Source of the DNA: Pedobacter changchengzhani
GTDB lineage: Bacteria; Bacteroidota; Bacteroidia; Sphingobacteriales; Sphingobacteriaceae
NCBI RefSeq assembly: GCF_004354365.1
Contig: NZ_SJCY01000016.1
Coordinates: 1 to 59,303, forward strand
Length of the DNA stretch: 59,303 nt
Direction of reading: 5' to 3'
In this document: positions 35,741-45,948 of the stretch, in pieces
Layout of the letters: every line of letters begins with the position of its first letter
Numbering within the stretch: the first letter of the stretch is position 1
Made by a program: the position numbers and the translations under genes
The notes under the pieces: generated by a model
What the model was told of the DNA's origin: nothing
Databases searched by the model: none
The model's input: the letters and a program-made list of their open reading frames with translations, nothing else

Positions 35741-36100
35741 TTTAAAACTTATTAATTTTTAAAAATTACCACCTAAGCCTCCTAAGAAAAAGATAACTTA
35801 GGGGACTTAGGCAGTAAAAAATCGACCGTAAAAAACTGAGGTGTCTGAGGTGGTGAAAAATAACTTGGGCACTTAAAACGGTAAAATTACATGAAGTCAA
35901 TTTCTATCCTTTTAAAACTTATTAATTTTTAAAAATTACCACCCAAGTCACCTAAGAAAAAATAACTTAGGGGACTTAGGCAGTAAAAAATCAACCGTAA
36001 AAAACTGAGGTGTCTGAGGTGGTGAAAAATAACTTGGGCACTTAAAACGGTAAAATTATATGAAGTCAATTTCTATCCCTTTAAAACTTATTAATTTACA
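35741..36100. repeat. two tandem ~170-bp units that include the 5' end of the protease gene
   Basis: The block TTTAAAACTTATTAATTT starts at 35741, 35911 and 36080 (periods 170 and 169). Between these blocks two copies of the same spacer carry hairpin-prone sequence (CCTAAG/CTTAGG; ACCACCTAAG versus CTGAGGTGGT). The unit includes ATGAAGTCAATTTCTATCC, the first codons of the aspartyl-protease gene at 36060, so an upstream partial copy of its start also exists at 35891. The two copies differ at only a few positions, so the duplication is recent. Confidence 0.9.
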
Positions 36101-36494
36101 AAACGATGGTTTCCACCTTTTGGTAGAAATTGTCGTTTTTAAACAGAAGCATTATGCTGTTTTAGATACCGGTGCATCTAGAACGGTGTTTGATAAGGGC
36201 TTAATAGAACGCCATCTCTCCGAAACCCTCCAAATATCAGATGAAATAAATGCAGCAACGCTTTTTTCTACCACCACAACAATAAAAGCCACAATTCCTT
36301 CTCTTAAAGTAGGCAGCCTCAAAATCAATAATTATGAAACTGTTGCGTTCGATCTGCAATCGGTAAGCGATACCTACCAACAATTCGGGCATCCACCGAT
36401 TATGGCCATTATTGGTGGCGATATTTTAATGGAATATAATGCAAGAATAAATTATCCTACGTTAAAATTATTGTTATCGAAGCTTCAAGGTTAA
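36060..36494 (+). CDS. retropepsin-like aspartyl protease, single domain
   Basis: A 144-residue protein with the active-site motif AVLDTGASRTVFD (Asp at about residue 37) and the second-half motif IIGGDILMEYNARINY, which mark a monomeric-length gene that must dimerise to form the active site. No signal peptide, so cytoplasmic. Its first codons are duplicated in tandem upstream; the ATG at 36060 is the functional start because only this copy is open. Physiological substrate unknown. Confidence 0.85.
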   Translation: MKSISIPLKLINLQNDGFHLLVEIVVFKQKHYAVLDTGASRTVFDKGLIERHLSETLQISDEINAATLFSTTTTIKATIPSLKVGSLKINNYETVAFDLQSVSDTYQQFGHPPIMAIIGGDILMEYNARINYPTLKLLLSKLQG

Positions 36495-36592
36495 ATCACA
36501 TTTTCAAATAAGGCCATTTTCAAATAATTTTTTTAATTTTTCTGATTAATATCACTTTTAGAGAAATCAAATTAAATGATATTCGCATCATT

Positions 36593-37027
36593 ATGAAAAA
36601 ATATATCGCAATTTTTTGTATCATATTTTGGGCTGGATTAATTGCTGGAATCAGCTTTTTAGAGGCGCCATTAAAATTTCAAGCGCCCGGAATAACTATC
36701 CCCTTAGGTTTGGGAATTGGTCAGTTGGTATTTCAAGCATTAAATAAGGTAGAAATATTTTTGTGGATTGTAATATTAATCTGCACCTACCCTTCATCTT
36801 TAAAAACCATTAAAGGCCTTTTTTTATTGATTATAACCATATCGATATTGGTAGATAGTATTTGGCTTTTGCCTTTGCTAGATGAAAGAGCAAAGCTAGT
36901 TTTAAGTGGAAATAATCCACCAGAGAGTTTTCATCATATATTATATGCTGTAATTGAAGCAATAAAAATTATTTTATTGGCTACGCTCGGGTTTTTAAAA
37001 TTAAAAGATTTACATGATGAAAAGTGA
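36593..37027 (+). CDS. small membrane protein overlapping a hemoglobin gene
   Basis: A 144-residue protein with four membrane segments (about residues 1-22, 52-68, 74-93 and 113-134). The FLEAPLKFQAPGITIPLGLGIGQLVF segment after the first helix is conserved in a small bacterial membrane family similar to DUF4149, but I am not certain of that assignment. It ends 14 bp inside the following truncated-hemoglobin gene, which implies translational coupling and a shared role. Confidence 0.6.
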   Translation: MKKYIAIFCIIFWAGLIAGISFLEAPLKFQAPGITIPLGLGIGQLVFQALNKVEIFLWIVILICTYPSSLKTIKGLFLLIITISILVDSIWLLPLLDERAKLVLSGNNPPESFHHILYAVIEAIKIILLATLGFLKLKDLHDEK

Positions 37028-37418
37028 TATTAACAATAGAAACGACATAATAATTTTAGTAGATACTTTTTATAATAACGTACAACAGAACAATTTAATT
37101 GGCCCTATTTTTACCGAGGTTGCAAAAGTAGATTGGAGCCACCACTTACCTAAAATGTACGATTTTTGGGAAAGCATTCTTTTTGGCAAAGCGATTTACA
37201 AAGGCAACCCCATGTTAACTCATTTCGATTTGCAGAAGAAAGCAAATTTAGATAAACAGGAATTTGATACTTGGAAAGGCATTTTTTTCAAAACCGTAGA
37301 TGATTTATTCGAAGGCGAGAATGCGGAGATGATTAAACAGAAAGCAAAATCCATTGCAGATTTAATGCATTTTAAATTGAGTTCGATCAGTCCGAACATC
37401 AATATAAAGAGCCAATAA
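37014..37418 (+). CDS. group III truncated hemoglobin
   Basis: A 134-residue heme protein: DIIILVDTFYNNVQQNNLIGPIF, then LPKMYDFWESILFGKAIYKGNPMLTHF carrying conserved aromatic and His positions of the group III 2-on-2 globin fold, and EMIKQKAKSIADLMHF as the last helix. Group III globins bind oxygen or nitric oxide, and their role is poorly known. Either ATG at 37014 or 37017 may start it. It overlaps the preceding membrane-protein gene by 14 bp. Confidence 0.87.
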   Translation: MMKSDINNRNDIIILVDTFYNNVQQNNLIGPIFTEVAKVDWSHHLPKMYDFWESILFGKAIYKGNPMLTHFDLQKKANLDKQEFDTWKGIFFKTVDDLFEGENAEMIKQKAKSIADLMHFKLSSISPNINIKSQ

Positions 37419-38155
37419 ATTTCATTTTTTTTAGTATTTCTATCTTTTTGGAAAGGATAAAAAGTAGAAATCAATTACTGAAAGCAATGAAAATGGGTGA
37501 TATTAAAAAGCTGTTCATTAAACTTATGAAAACATAATCGATATACGTTTTGATTTGCATTCTCCTTTCTACCTCAGTATAAACGGCTTTAAATTCAATT
37601 TCATTAGGTTTTTGCAGTTACAACAGTCGAAGCCACATCCATACCTTCAAAAAAGCTACCAATCGAACTTCTGCCTGGTAAGTAAGGCAACACCACCTTC
37701 TACTTTGTTACTATGCCCCAAATTTAATTCTTTAGCGGTTGCCGTTAAGAGATTCTTTAAGCAGGGTAATTCTACTGTAAAAACCAATCCAATTGACCCC
37801 TCTTCGCCAAAACACTAGCACAATGACAAGTAATAATTTAAAGCAAATTTATTACAGGTAAGACGGGGTCAATCTGTTCTGGTTTATCCAAATGCCATCA
37901 AACTAGTTTTTCACCTCTTTAACCATTGTTTTGCAGTCCACCTTTCTCCAATCCAAAATGTTTTTTTGTCATAAAATTGAATTTACGTAAATCTTAAACT
38001 TATTTTTCCCGATATTTAAACACTAATAATAGCATCAGAAAACATAAGGTAAGCGGTAAATTAAAGGGCAGCATTATTTCGCATTCTCCCAATTGAGTTA
38101 ACCTCCGTATCCCAACAATTTTTTGTGCTATAATTATCCCTAATTACACCTTCAC
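37419..38155. other. gene-poor spacer with a possible degraded ORF and an inverted repeat
   Basis: About 740 bp between the hemoglobin gene and a histidine kinase. At 37555-37818 both strands are open without any recognisable domain: the minus frame 37814-37656 gives 52 residues with a protein-like composition (including TATAKELNLGHSNKVEGG) but no start codon, and a neighbouring minus frame continues with SFFEGMDVAS. ATTGACCCC-TCTT (37792-37804) and its complement (37857-37873) form an imperfect 17-bp inverted repeat. This may be a gene remnant. The last 280 bp hold nothing I can name. Confidence 0.4.
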
Positions 38156-41100
38156 ATGCAAAAAGATGAAACTGCTCGGTTAGAAGCGCTTTACAGTTAC
38201 GATATTTTAGGCTCGGGCCACGAGCGCGATTTCGATAGACTAACAGAAATAGCTTCGTTAATATGTGAGTGCGAAATCTCTATGATTTCTTTTGCAGAAA
38301 AAGATCGACTTTGGTATAAATCTACCAAAGGACTTGTTATTGAGGAGATACCGAGAGGCGTGGCAATGTGTGAATTTCCGCTACTTGGCAATGAAATTTT
38401 CATTGTTGAAGATACGCTAAAAGATGAACGCGTTAAAAACCACCCGTTTGTTACGGAGGGTTTAAAAGTAAGATTTTACGCTGGTTATCCACTAATTGAC
38501 CCAAACGGATATGCCCTTGGCGCAATATGCGTGATTGATACCGTACCGAAAATACTGACTGTCACACAGCAGAAATTGCTCGCACTGTTGGCAGAAGAGG
38601 CAATAACTATCGCCATTGATAGGCGAAATAAAAAGGAACATCAAAATTTTGTCGAGCTTTTTAATCACTCGGAAGACCTCATTTGTATTTTGAGCAGCGA
38701 CTATAAGTTTAAACGGGTGAACGCTAGTTTTAATAAAAACTTTGGTTGGGATAAGGAAGGATTAAAGGCTGAAACAATTTTTGATATTATCCCTACCGAA
38801 GCACAAAAAGTTGCAAAAGAAATTTGGACTCAGTTTAAAAGTGGAATTATTCCAGCGCAATGTATCCATCAGGTTGCAATTAAAAATGGTGGCTTTAAAA
38901 TGATTGAGTGGACAGCAACCATTGATAAACTAAGTGGCGATTTATTCGCAATTGGGCGAGATGTAACCGTTGAATTGGAAAAAATTTCGGCCATGAAAGT
39001 GAGCGAACAAAAACTCAAAGCCTTTTTTGAAAGCTCTCAAGGGTTAATGTGCACGCACGATATCGACGGCAAATTCTTATCGCTCAACCCTGCGGGCGCA
39101 AAAACATTAGGTTACGATAGAGATGAGCTTCTGGATAAAAGTCTTTTCGACATTGTACCGCAAGGAAGGCATAACAGCCTGAAAAAATATCTTACACAGA
39201 TGCTAAAACATGGCTTTTCAAAAGGTTATATGGTGGTTAAAAGAAAATCTGGCGAAGAAAGATTGTGGCTTTACTCAAATGTTTTACAAACAGACACAAA
39301 CGGTAGCCATTACGTTGTGGCCAACGCAGTAGATATTACCAATCAAAAAAAGCTAGAAAATGAACTATTGGCCACTAAAAACCTTTTCGAAGAAACAAGC
39401 AGTTTGGCTAAAATTGGGGGTTGGGAACTTGATGCAAATACCGGAAAAGTGAGCTGGTCTAAAGTAACGCGAGAGATACACGGTGTGCCAGATGATTTTA
39501 TGCCAAGCTTAGAAAATGCAATTGAATTTTATAAAGAAGGAAAAAATAGGGAGCAGATCATTTCTGCCGTGCAGGAATGTATTGAAACAGGTAAAGATTG
39601 GGATTTAGAACTTGAAGTGGTTGATTACTACGGAAGGGAAAAATGGGTAAGGGCCAAAGGGCACACAGAATCTGTAAGTACAGCACAAAACCGAATTTAC
39701 GGTACTTTCCAAGACATTGATCAATATAAACGCGCCCAATTGGCGGTTGCTGCATCAAAAAAATTATTAGATGATGTACTCTGCGCGGCTACCCAAGTAA
39801 GTATTATTGCAACTGATAGCGATGGAATAATTACTGTTTTTAACAAAGGATCGGAAAATTTGCTTGGCTACACAGCCGAAGAATTGATTGGTAAACAAAC
39901 CCCAGAGTTGTTTCATGATAAGGATGAGGTTGAAGCACTTCGTGCCAACTTAGGTGCAAGCGTAGGTTTGGATGTTATGGGGTTTAACGTTTTTAAACAA
40001 TATGCAGATAGTACAAGCGTAGCAAGAATATTCACTTTTATTACCAAATCTGGTCATCGTGTAAGGGTTTCGCTATCCATAACCTCAATCCGTAATGATA
40101 AAAGTGAAGTAATCGGATATTTGGGTATATCGGCTGACATTACCGAAAAAGAAAAGATTGAAAAAGAACTCGAGTTAGAAAAAGCGATATTACTTGCCTT
40201 TATCGAAAATACACCAGCGCCAGTTGCAATGCTAGATAGAAACATGAAGTTTTTAGCCACGAGCCGTAGATGGCGGAGTGATTATGCTCCATCAAAAAAC
40301 AGTATTGATGGAATGTCATACTATGATATTTTCACAAATCTTTCGGCAGCGCGGATTGCCAAGCACAAGGAAGTACTCAACGGATTGATTATCAAAAGAG
40401 ATGAAGATACTTATGTGGATGCAAAAACGAATGTAAAACATCAAATTTCATGGGAAATGAGACCGTGGCACAAATTAGATCATTCGGTAGGCGGGGTGAT
40501 TGTGTTTACACATGATATTTCTGCAAGCGTAAAGCATCGTAATGAACTAAAAGACGCGATATTACGTGCCGACTTGGCCAATTCCGCTAAATCGGAGTTT
40601 CTTGCAAACATGAGCCATGAAATTAGAACGCCACTAAACGGCGTAATCGGATTTACAGATTTGGTATTAAAAACCGACTTAAATAGCACCCAAAAGCAAT
40701 ATCTTAAAATTGTGAATCAATCTGGTATTGCATTGTTAAGTATCATCAATGATATATTGGATTTCTCGAAAATTGAAGCAGGCAAATTTGAACTCGATAT
40801 TGAAAAGTGCGATCTTTATGAAATTGTTTGGCAGGCTGGCGATATCATTTCCTACCAAATTCAGTCTAAAAGCTTAGAACTGCTGTTAAACTTATCTCCG
40901 GATTTACCTCGATTTATTTGGACTGATGCGATGAGGCTGAAACAGGTTTTAATAAATTTACTGGGTAATGCCGCAAAATTCACGTCAAAAGGCGAAATTG
41001 AGCTTAAAGTAGAAGTTATAAGCCATACCGATGCCCACCACGTACTGCGATTTAGTGTTAGAGATACGGGTATTGGAATTGCAAAAGCAACACAAGAAAA

Positions 41101-42505
41101 AATATTCCAAGCTTTTGCGCAGGAAGATTCATCGACCACAAAAAAATACGGAGGCACAGGTTTAGGGCTTACAATTTCGAATAAGTTATTACACATGATA
41201 AACAGTCACCTCCAATTAGAAAGTGTTTTAGATGAAGGTAGTATATTTTATTTTGATGTTGAAATGCGATCGGAACAAGGAAATGCAGTGGAATGGAGAG
41301 CGATGGAAAGTATTAAAAATATCCTTATTGTGGATGATAACGACAACAACAGAACCATACTTACGGATATGTTATCGTTAAAAAAAATCAAGACAGACGA
41401 GGCAAGAAGTGGTTTTGAAGCCCTTCAGTTTCTAGCAGAAAGGAGAACTTATGATGCGATTTTGATGGATTACCACATGCCGTACATGGATGGTTTAGAA
41501 ACTGCTGCAAAAATTAGGGAGAATTTTAGCGCTAGCGATAATGAATTACCCATCATTCTGTTGCACAGCTCATCAGACGATGGCACTATAATTAAAGCTT
41601 GCCACGATCTAAATATCAGCAATCGCTTATTAAAACCGATTAAAATGACTGAGCTTTACAACATACTTACACGCCTAAAAACAAAGGATATAACGCCAGA
41701 CCCGATAGCAATTGAAGCGCCAATTGCGAAAAAAGAGACTGACCAATACAGGTTTATGGTGGTTGAGGATAATGAAGTAAACAGATTTTTAGCACGCGCT
41801 TTAATCCAAAAACTTCATCCCGATAGTGTAATAATGGAGGCCGAAAATGGGCGTTTGGGTATCGAACTTTTCAAAAAAGAGACGTTCGATCTTATTTTTA
41901 TGGATATACAGATGCCCGAAATGAATGGCTATGAATGTACGAGGGAAATTAGATCGATGGAAAATGGGAAAGAAATTCCAATTATTGCTTTAACCGCAGC
42001 CAATGTTAAAGGCGAAAGGGAAAAAAGTATTGCCGCAGGTATGAACGATTTCGTTACCAAACCCGTATTGGAAGAAAATATCGAAGCGATGCTTAATAAA
42101 TGGCTAACTAAAGCCACACAGCCCCAAATAAATTACGCACAAAATGATGACATTCCAAAACTGGAGCATTTTGTAACTGAGCGGCTAGCTTCTATTTTCA
42201 GCAACGATACTATAAAATTGGCTGAGGTTATAAATATTGCCATTATTGAACTTGAAGACGCTTTAAAAATACTCGATAAAGAAATTGTACCCAGCGATGC
42301 CAAAATGATTGTATCGTTAGCACATAAACTTTATGGCATGGCTAATTCAGCTGGTTTAATGCATTTAGCAAAAATTAGCGGGAGGCTACAAACAACCGAA
42401 GAATTTGAATATGAAATACTGAAAAAAGGGGTTGAACAATTGAAGACAGAAATAAAAACTTTAATTCCGATTTTGGCGCGATACGTTCAGGAACTAGCGG
42501 ATTAA
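38156..42505 (+). CDS. hybrid sensor histidine kinase: GAF, five PAS, HisKA, HATPase, two REC, HPt
   Basis: A 1449-residue soluble hybrid kinase with no membrane segment. Order: GAF (about 5-150), five PAS domains (about 165-795; for example LFNHSEDLICILSSD, FFESSQGLMCTHDIDG, LAKIGGWELDANTG, IIATDSDGIITVFN), HisKA with FLANMSHEIRTPLNG (His near 821), HATPase with LINLLGNAAKFT and DTGIGIA and GGTGLGLTIS, REC1 (ILIVDDND, acceptor Asp in LMDYHMP), REC2 (VVEDNEVNRF, acceptor Asp in FMDIQMPEMNG), and a C-terminal HPt with LAHKLYGMANSAGL. That is a complete internal phosphorelay; no separate output regulator is adjacent. Confidence 0.93.
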   Translation: MQKDETARLEALYSYDILGSGHERDFDRLTEIASLICECEISMISFAEKDRLWYKSTKGLVIEEIPRGVAMCEFPLLGNEIFIVEDTLKDERVKNHPFVTEGLKVRFYAGYPLIDPNGYALGAICVIDTVPKILTVTQQKLLALLAEEAITIAIDRRNKKEHQNFVELFNHSEDLICILSSDYKFKRVNASFNKNFGWDKEGLKAETIFDIIPTEAQKVAKEIWTQFKSGIIPAQCIHQVAIKNGGFKMIEWTATIDKLSGDLFAIGRDVTVELEKISAMKVSEQKLKAFFESSQGLMCTHDIDGKFLSLNPAGAKTLGYDRDELLDKSLFDIVPQGRHNSLKKYLTQMLKHGFSKGYMVVKRKSGEERLWLYSNVLQTDTNGSHYVVANAVDITNQKKLENELLATKNLFEETSSLAKIGGWELDANTGKVSWSKVTREIHGVPDDFMPSLENAIEFYKEGKNREQIISAVQECIETGKDWDLELEVVDYYGREKWVRAKGHTESVSTAQNRIYGTFQDIDQYKRAQLAVAASKKLLDDVLCAATQVSIIATDSDGIITVFNKGSENLLGYTAEELIGKQTPELFHDKDEVEALRANLGASVGLDVMGFNVFKQYADSTSVARIFTFITKSGHRVRVSLSITSIRNDKSEVIGYLGISADITEKEKIEKELELEKAILLAFIENTPAPVAMLDRNMKFLATSRRWRSDYAPSKNSIDGMSYYDIFTNLSAARIAKHKEVLNGLIIKRDEDTYVDAKTNVKHQISWEMRPWHKLDHSVGGVIVFTHDISASVKHRNELKDAILRADLANSAKSEFLANMSHEIRTPLNGVIGFTDLVLKTDLNSTQKQYLKIVNQSGIALLSIINDILDFSKIEAGKFELDIEKCDLYEIVWQAGDIISYQIQSKSLELLLNLSPDLPRFIWTDAMRLKQVLINLLGNAAKFTSKGEIELKVEVISHTDAHHVLRFSVRDTGIGIAKATQEKIFQAFAQEDSSTTKKYGGTGLGLTISNKLLHMINSHLQLESVLDEGSIFYFDVEMRSEQGNAVEWRAMESIKNILIVDDNDNNRTILTDMLSLKKIKTDEARSGFEALQFLAERRTYDAILMDYHMPYMDGLETAAKIRENFSASDNELPIILLHSSSDDGTIIKACHDLNISNRLLKPIKMTELYNILTRLKTKDITPDPIAIEAPIAKKETDQYRFMVVEDNEVNRFLARALIQKLHPDSVIMEAENGRLGIELFKKETFDLIFMDIQMPEMNGYECTREIRSMENGKEIPIIALTAANVKGEREKSIAAGMNDFVTKPVLEENIEAMLNKWLTKATQPQINYAQNDDIPKLEHFVTERLASIFSNDTIKLAEVINIAIIELEDALKILDKEIVPSDAKMIVSLAHKLYGMANSAGLMHLAKISGRLQTTEEFEYEILKKGVEQLKTEIKTLIPILARYVQELAD

Positions 42506-42628
42506 AGTTTAATAAAATAAATAAATCTTTAGTGTAAGTTCATCACTATAAAAATTTAAATGGCGGTTAGCTTAAAAAAGTTTGCACAAGTTTACCAACA
42601 TAAAATTAACTCAACGTTTCAAATTTTA

Positions 42629-42650
42629 ACAAAATATAATTATATTTTGT
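42629..42650. terminator. 22-bp perfect palindrome between convergent genes
   Basis: Arms ACAAAATATAA and TTATATTTTGT meet without a loop, 3 bp after the kup stop codon. In the convergent gap between the kinase and kup it may be an AT-rich terminator or a protein site; there is no long T run. Confidence 0.35.
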
Positions 42651-42652
42651 GT

Positions 42653-44617
42653 TTATCGATGTGGAGAAACTTTTTTTAAATTGAAATAATTTGCGGGACT
42701 AACCACTAAAGGTATTTTCTCAATTTTTGTTTCACTGGTATCTAATCCAAAAGCTTTGGCGTCAGATTGGGCTAGTTTTCGTATGGCGAAATAACTATTC
42801 AAAATAAAGCCTTCGGCAGCATTAAATTCATTCTCAAAAGAAAGAAATTTTTCCATAATCACAAACTGAAAATCGGCGGCTAAGTTATATCGCTTAAGTG
42901 AAGGATAGCGGCTGATAATATTCAAATTTTCGTTGGCTACCATTTCTTGAACTGCTTTTCTGAAAAGCACATTTATTCGAGGTTGTATTCGAAAACCTAA
43001 ACGAAACTCCACCCGAATCACTTTATCATCTTCCAACTCCTCTACGCTGTATTCCATTGTAAAAGGCTCATCCGTACGTTCAATATGAATAAACCAATAA
43101 ACATCGGCCCTTTTGGGTTTGCGACTAAATATAGAGTATATAATTTTTTGTTCAATTTGCTTACTACTGTTGGCCTTGGTAAGGTAAATAAGATGAGTAG
43201 CAAATTTAGATACGGTGGTGTCGGCACTTAAATCATGTAGCATTGGAATGTGCTCTTTTAAATCTACAAAGGTTAAAAACCTGTTGTTTATTTTTCGAGC
43301 TCTAAACCATATATACATGGTAAATATTAAACCAACTTCGAATACTAAAAAGAATAACCTTTTAATAATTTTTACAGAGTTAGCTACGAAGAATGAAAAT
43401 TCTACCGTTAAGAAGATGCATAAAATAATAACCACAATCCACAATGGCCAATGCTTTACGTAACGCATAAAATAAAACATTAAAATTGTGGTTGATAACA
43501 TGGCTATGGTGATCGAAAATCCATAGGCAGCGGTCATTGCTTCTGCTGTGCGGAAATACAAGCTTACGGCAATGCAGCCAAAACACAGTATCCAGTTAAT
43601 ACTTGGGATGTAAATTTGCCCTCGAATATTGGAAGGATATTTTATCGTAATCCGTGGCCAAAAATTCATACTTACAGCTTCGCTAATTAGCGTAAAAGAA
43701 CCGCTAATTAGCGCTTGACTGGCAATTATTGTAGCCAAAGTTGCAATGGCAACTGCTGGAATTACAAACCCATGGGGTACTATTGCAAAAAATGGATTAA
43801 CATTAACATCAGCTTTTGGTTGTGCCAATACCCAAGCCGCCTGCCCTAGATAATTGAGCATTAGCGCAGTTTTAACAAAAATCCAACTCACTTGAATGTT
43901 TTTTCTGCCACAATGGCCCAAGTCAGAGTAGAGCGCTTCTGCTCCTGTTGTACAAAGAAATACCGCGCCCAACAACCAAAAGCCATTTGGATGTTTTACA
44001 AGTAAATCGAAACCATAAATTGGGTTTAATGCTTTAAAAATTGTGGGATCGTGAAAAACCTGCACAATACCAAGCCCACCCAACATCACAAACCAAATTA
44101 ACATTACTGGCCCAAAGGCTGCACCAATAACATTTGTTCCAAATTGTTGAAAGAAAAATAGTAACAATAAAATGAAAATTACAACGACCAAAATTATCTC
44201 GGTACCTGGGATAAATATGTGGGACAAAGCAGGTACCAAGGCTAACCCCTCAATAGCCGACGTAACAGATATTGGTGGTGTGATAATACCATCGGCCAAT
44301 AACGTACCAGCACCAATAATTGCTGGAATTGCCAGCCACTTGCCGTAGCGCCTTACTAAAGCATATAAAGAAAAAATACCACCTTCTCCTCTATTATCTG
44401 CTTGGAGCGTTATAAAAATATACTTAAAAGTGGTTTGTAGGGTTAGTGTCCAAAATATGCACGAAACGGCGCCCAGTACCATAAACTGACTTGCCTCGCC
44501 CCCCTCTTTTAAAATTGTTTGCAAAGCATATAGCGGAGAAGTACCAATGTCGCCAAAAATAATTCCTAAGGTAATAAGTACGCCACCAGCAGAGAGTTTA
44601 CGAAGATGAGAAGTCAT
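42653..44617 (-). CDS. kup: Kup/HAK/KT-family potassium uptake transporter
   Basis: A 654-residue potassium-proton symporter of the inner membrane with about 12 helices. Motifs: LGIIFGDIGTSPLYALQTIL at the start, ADNRGEGGIFSLYALV, and LCTTGAEALYSDLGHCG. A cytoplasmic C-terminal domain of ~200 residues follows the last helix (about 440). Length is close to the 620-residue E. coli protein. It is monocistronic with a long AT-rich upstream region of 390 bp. Confidence 0.95.
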   Translation of the reverse strand: MTSHLRKLSAGGVLITLGIIFGDIGTSPLYALQTILKEGGEASQFMVLGAVSCIFWTLTLQTTFKYIFITLQADNRGEGGIFSLYALVRRYGKWLAIPAIIGAGTLLADGIITPPISVTSAIEGLALVPALSHIFIPGTEIILVVVIFILLLLFFFQQFGTNVIGAAFGPVMLIWFVMLGGLGIVQVFHDPTIFKALNPIYGFDLLVKHPNGFWLLGAVFLCTTGAEALYSDLGHCGRKNIQVSWIFVKTALMLNYLGQAAWVLAQPKADVNVNPFFAIVPHGFVIPAVAIATLATIIASQALISGSFTLISEAVSMNFWPRITIKYPSNIRGQIYIPSINWILCFGCIAVSLYFRTAEAMTAAYGFSITIAMLSTTILMFYFMRYVKHWPLWIVVIILCIFLTVEFSFFVANSVKIIKRLFFLVFEVGLIFTMYIWFRARKINNRFLTFVDLKEHIPMLHDLSADTTVSKFATHLIYLTKANSSKQIEQKIIYSIFSRKPKRADVYWFIHIERTDEPFTMEYSVEELEDDKVIRVEFRLGFRIQPRINVLFRKAVQEMVANENLNIISRYPSLKRYNLAADFQFVIMEKFLSFENEFNAAEGFILNSYFAIRKLAQSDAKAFGLDTSETKIEKIPLVVSPANYFNLKKVSPHR

Positions 44618-45007
44618 AAATGATTGAGTATTTTCCCACCATGCAATTAATAAAAAATTGGTATGTCAATAAGTTATCAATAGTATGCTGGATAATAAAT
44701 TTCCGCAAATAACGATTATTGCAACCATAATTAAAATTATTATAACATTTTTATAAAAAAACTTCATCAATTATTCATAATAACTAAATTATTTAAAAAG
44801 TTAGTACATCAATTAACTAACTTACTCGAGTAATTAATAAAAAATCTTACTATTTGCACGAAAAATTTCATCTTTTATTTAAATTTTTACAAAAAACCTC
44901 AAAATCCACAACTTTACGAAGATTATCAAAAAAAAATATCAATTTTAACACATAAACCTACATATATTTAGAAATTCATCATCTTTAAACCGTAAAATAC
45001 CTGAAAT
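44618..45007. other. AT-rich spacer upstream of kup
   Basis: About 390 bp between the 3' end of the DUF3891 gene and the kup start, both on the minus strand. Very AT-rich with many A- and T-tracts. It should hold the kup promoter and 5' leader. I see no clear TAnnTTTG box, no stable GC-rich hairpin and no recognised riboswitch. Confidence 0.4.
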
Positions 45008-45748
45008 TTATTTTAGAAATGTAAATTCTTGTCTCATTACAGGCGTTCGCCTACTAACTTTATCAAACTCATTTATAGTGTTAAACTTTAGCTGCTCTAC
45101 TATTTTGTACTCATAAAATACTTTAAAATTATCGCTCTTAAAAGGCCAAGGCGTTACCGTAATACAATCATCAGCTTTGTAAAAAGTCTGGCTCATTTCT
45201 CCATCCGGACATTTTGAAACTTCCATCTTCCTTCCTTCAGGTTGAATTTTATCCATACAAATTAGCAGTGAAAAAGCATCGCACCACTCTACAAAACGGT
45301 AAATTCGTTCGGCATATTCTTTATCAATATTTAAATGTTTTAGTATTTCCTTTCTGTTCTTCTTTTGTGCTTTCAAAAAAGCACTGAGTTTAGGGTCTTC
45401 CGCTTTCGTATTTCCATCTGATAAAAAATTAATATGCATAGAAGTAAGTAGCGCATTTAATTGGCTTTTAGAGCTCGATATTTCCATAATATTTTCCCAT
45501 TGGCTAAAATCAGCTCCTTTTGAATTGTCGTGCACCATAAAATGCCGAGGCGCGCCTGCTTCGGTTAAATTTTGAGGATGTTCTGTTTCATTTACGCCAT
45601 CATCATGCTCTGCAATGGCAATAAGTGTGGGCACCATAATGTGGTTGGGCAAATCAATATCAAATTCGAAAGCCAACATAGCAGCTAAAAGCCCGTGAGA
45701 ACGTTGGTTAATAATTTTCCAGCCTTTTTGGTGTGAGGTTACAATCAT
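45008..45748 (-). CDS. DUF3891 family protein
   Basis: A 246-residue cytoplasmic protein: MIVTSHQKGWKIINQRSHGLLAAMLAFEF, then IAIAEHDDGVNETEHP, a His-Asp-Asp signature shared with HD-like metal sites, and RIYRFVEWCDAFSLLICMD. This matches the DUF3891 family. Function is unknown. It is upstream of kup on the same strand but separated by 390 bp. Confidence 0.8.
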   Translation of the reverse strand: MIVTSHQKGWKIINQRSHGLLAAMLAFEFDIDLPNHIMVPTLIAIAEHDDGVNETEHPQNLTEAGAPRHFMVHDNSKGADFSQWENIMEISSSKSQLNALLTSMHINFLSDGNTKAEDPKLSAFLKAQKKNRKEILKHLNIDKEYAERIYRFVEWCDAFSLLICMDKIQPEGRKMEVSKCPDGEMSQTFYKADDCITVTPWPFKSDNFKVFYEYKIVEQLKFNTINEFDKVSRRTPVMRQEFTFLK

Positions 45749-45948
45749 AAATCTAAACTAATTTGAAACAAAAATTACTCGTAAATTCGTTTCAAAAATT
45801 ATACCAAGTGGCGTATAATTTTTTCAATAAATTATTATCTCAACGGATAAAAAGTTCAAAAACCTATTATTTATCTCGAAAACTCAAAAATTTACTTAAA
45901 AATTAATCAACCCATTCTAAAATAAATTAATTTTTTTTATTTTCGTAA

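Noticed and set aside
44618..45007. Riboswitch in the kup leader (for example c-di-AMP type)
   Set aside because: The region is almost pure A/T with no stable GC-bearing stems or known core motif.
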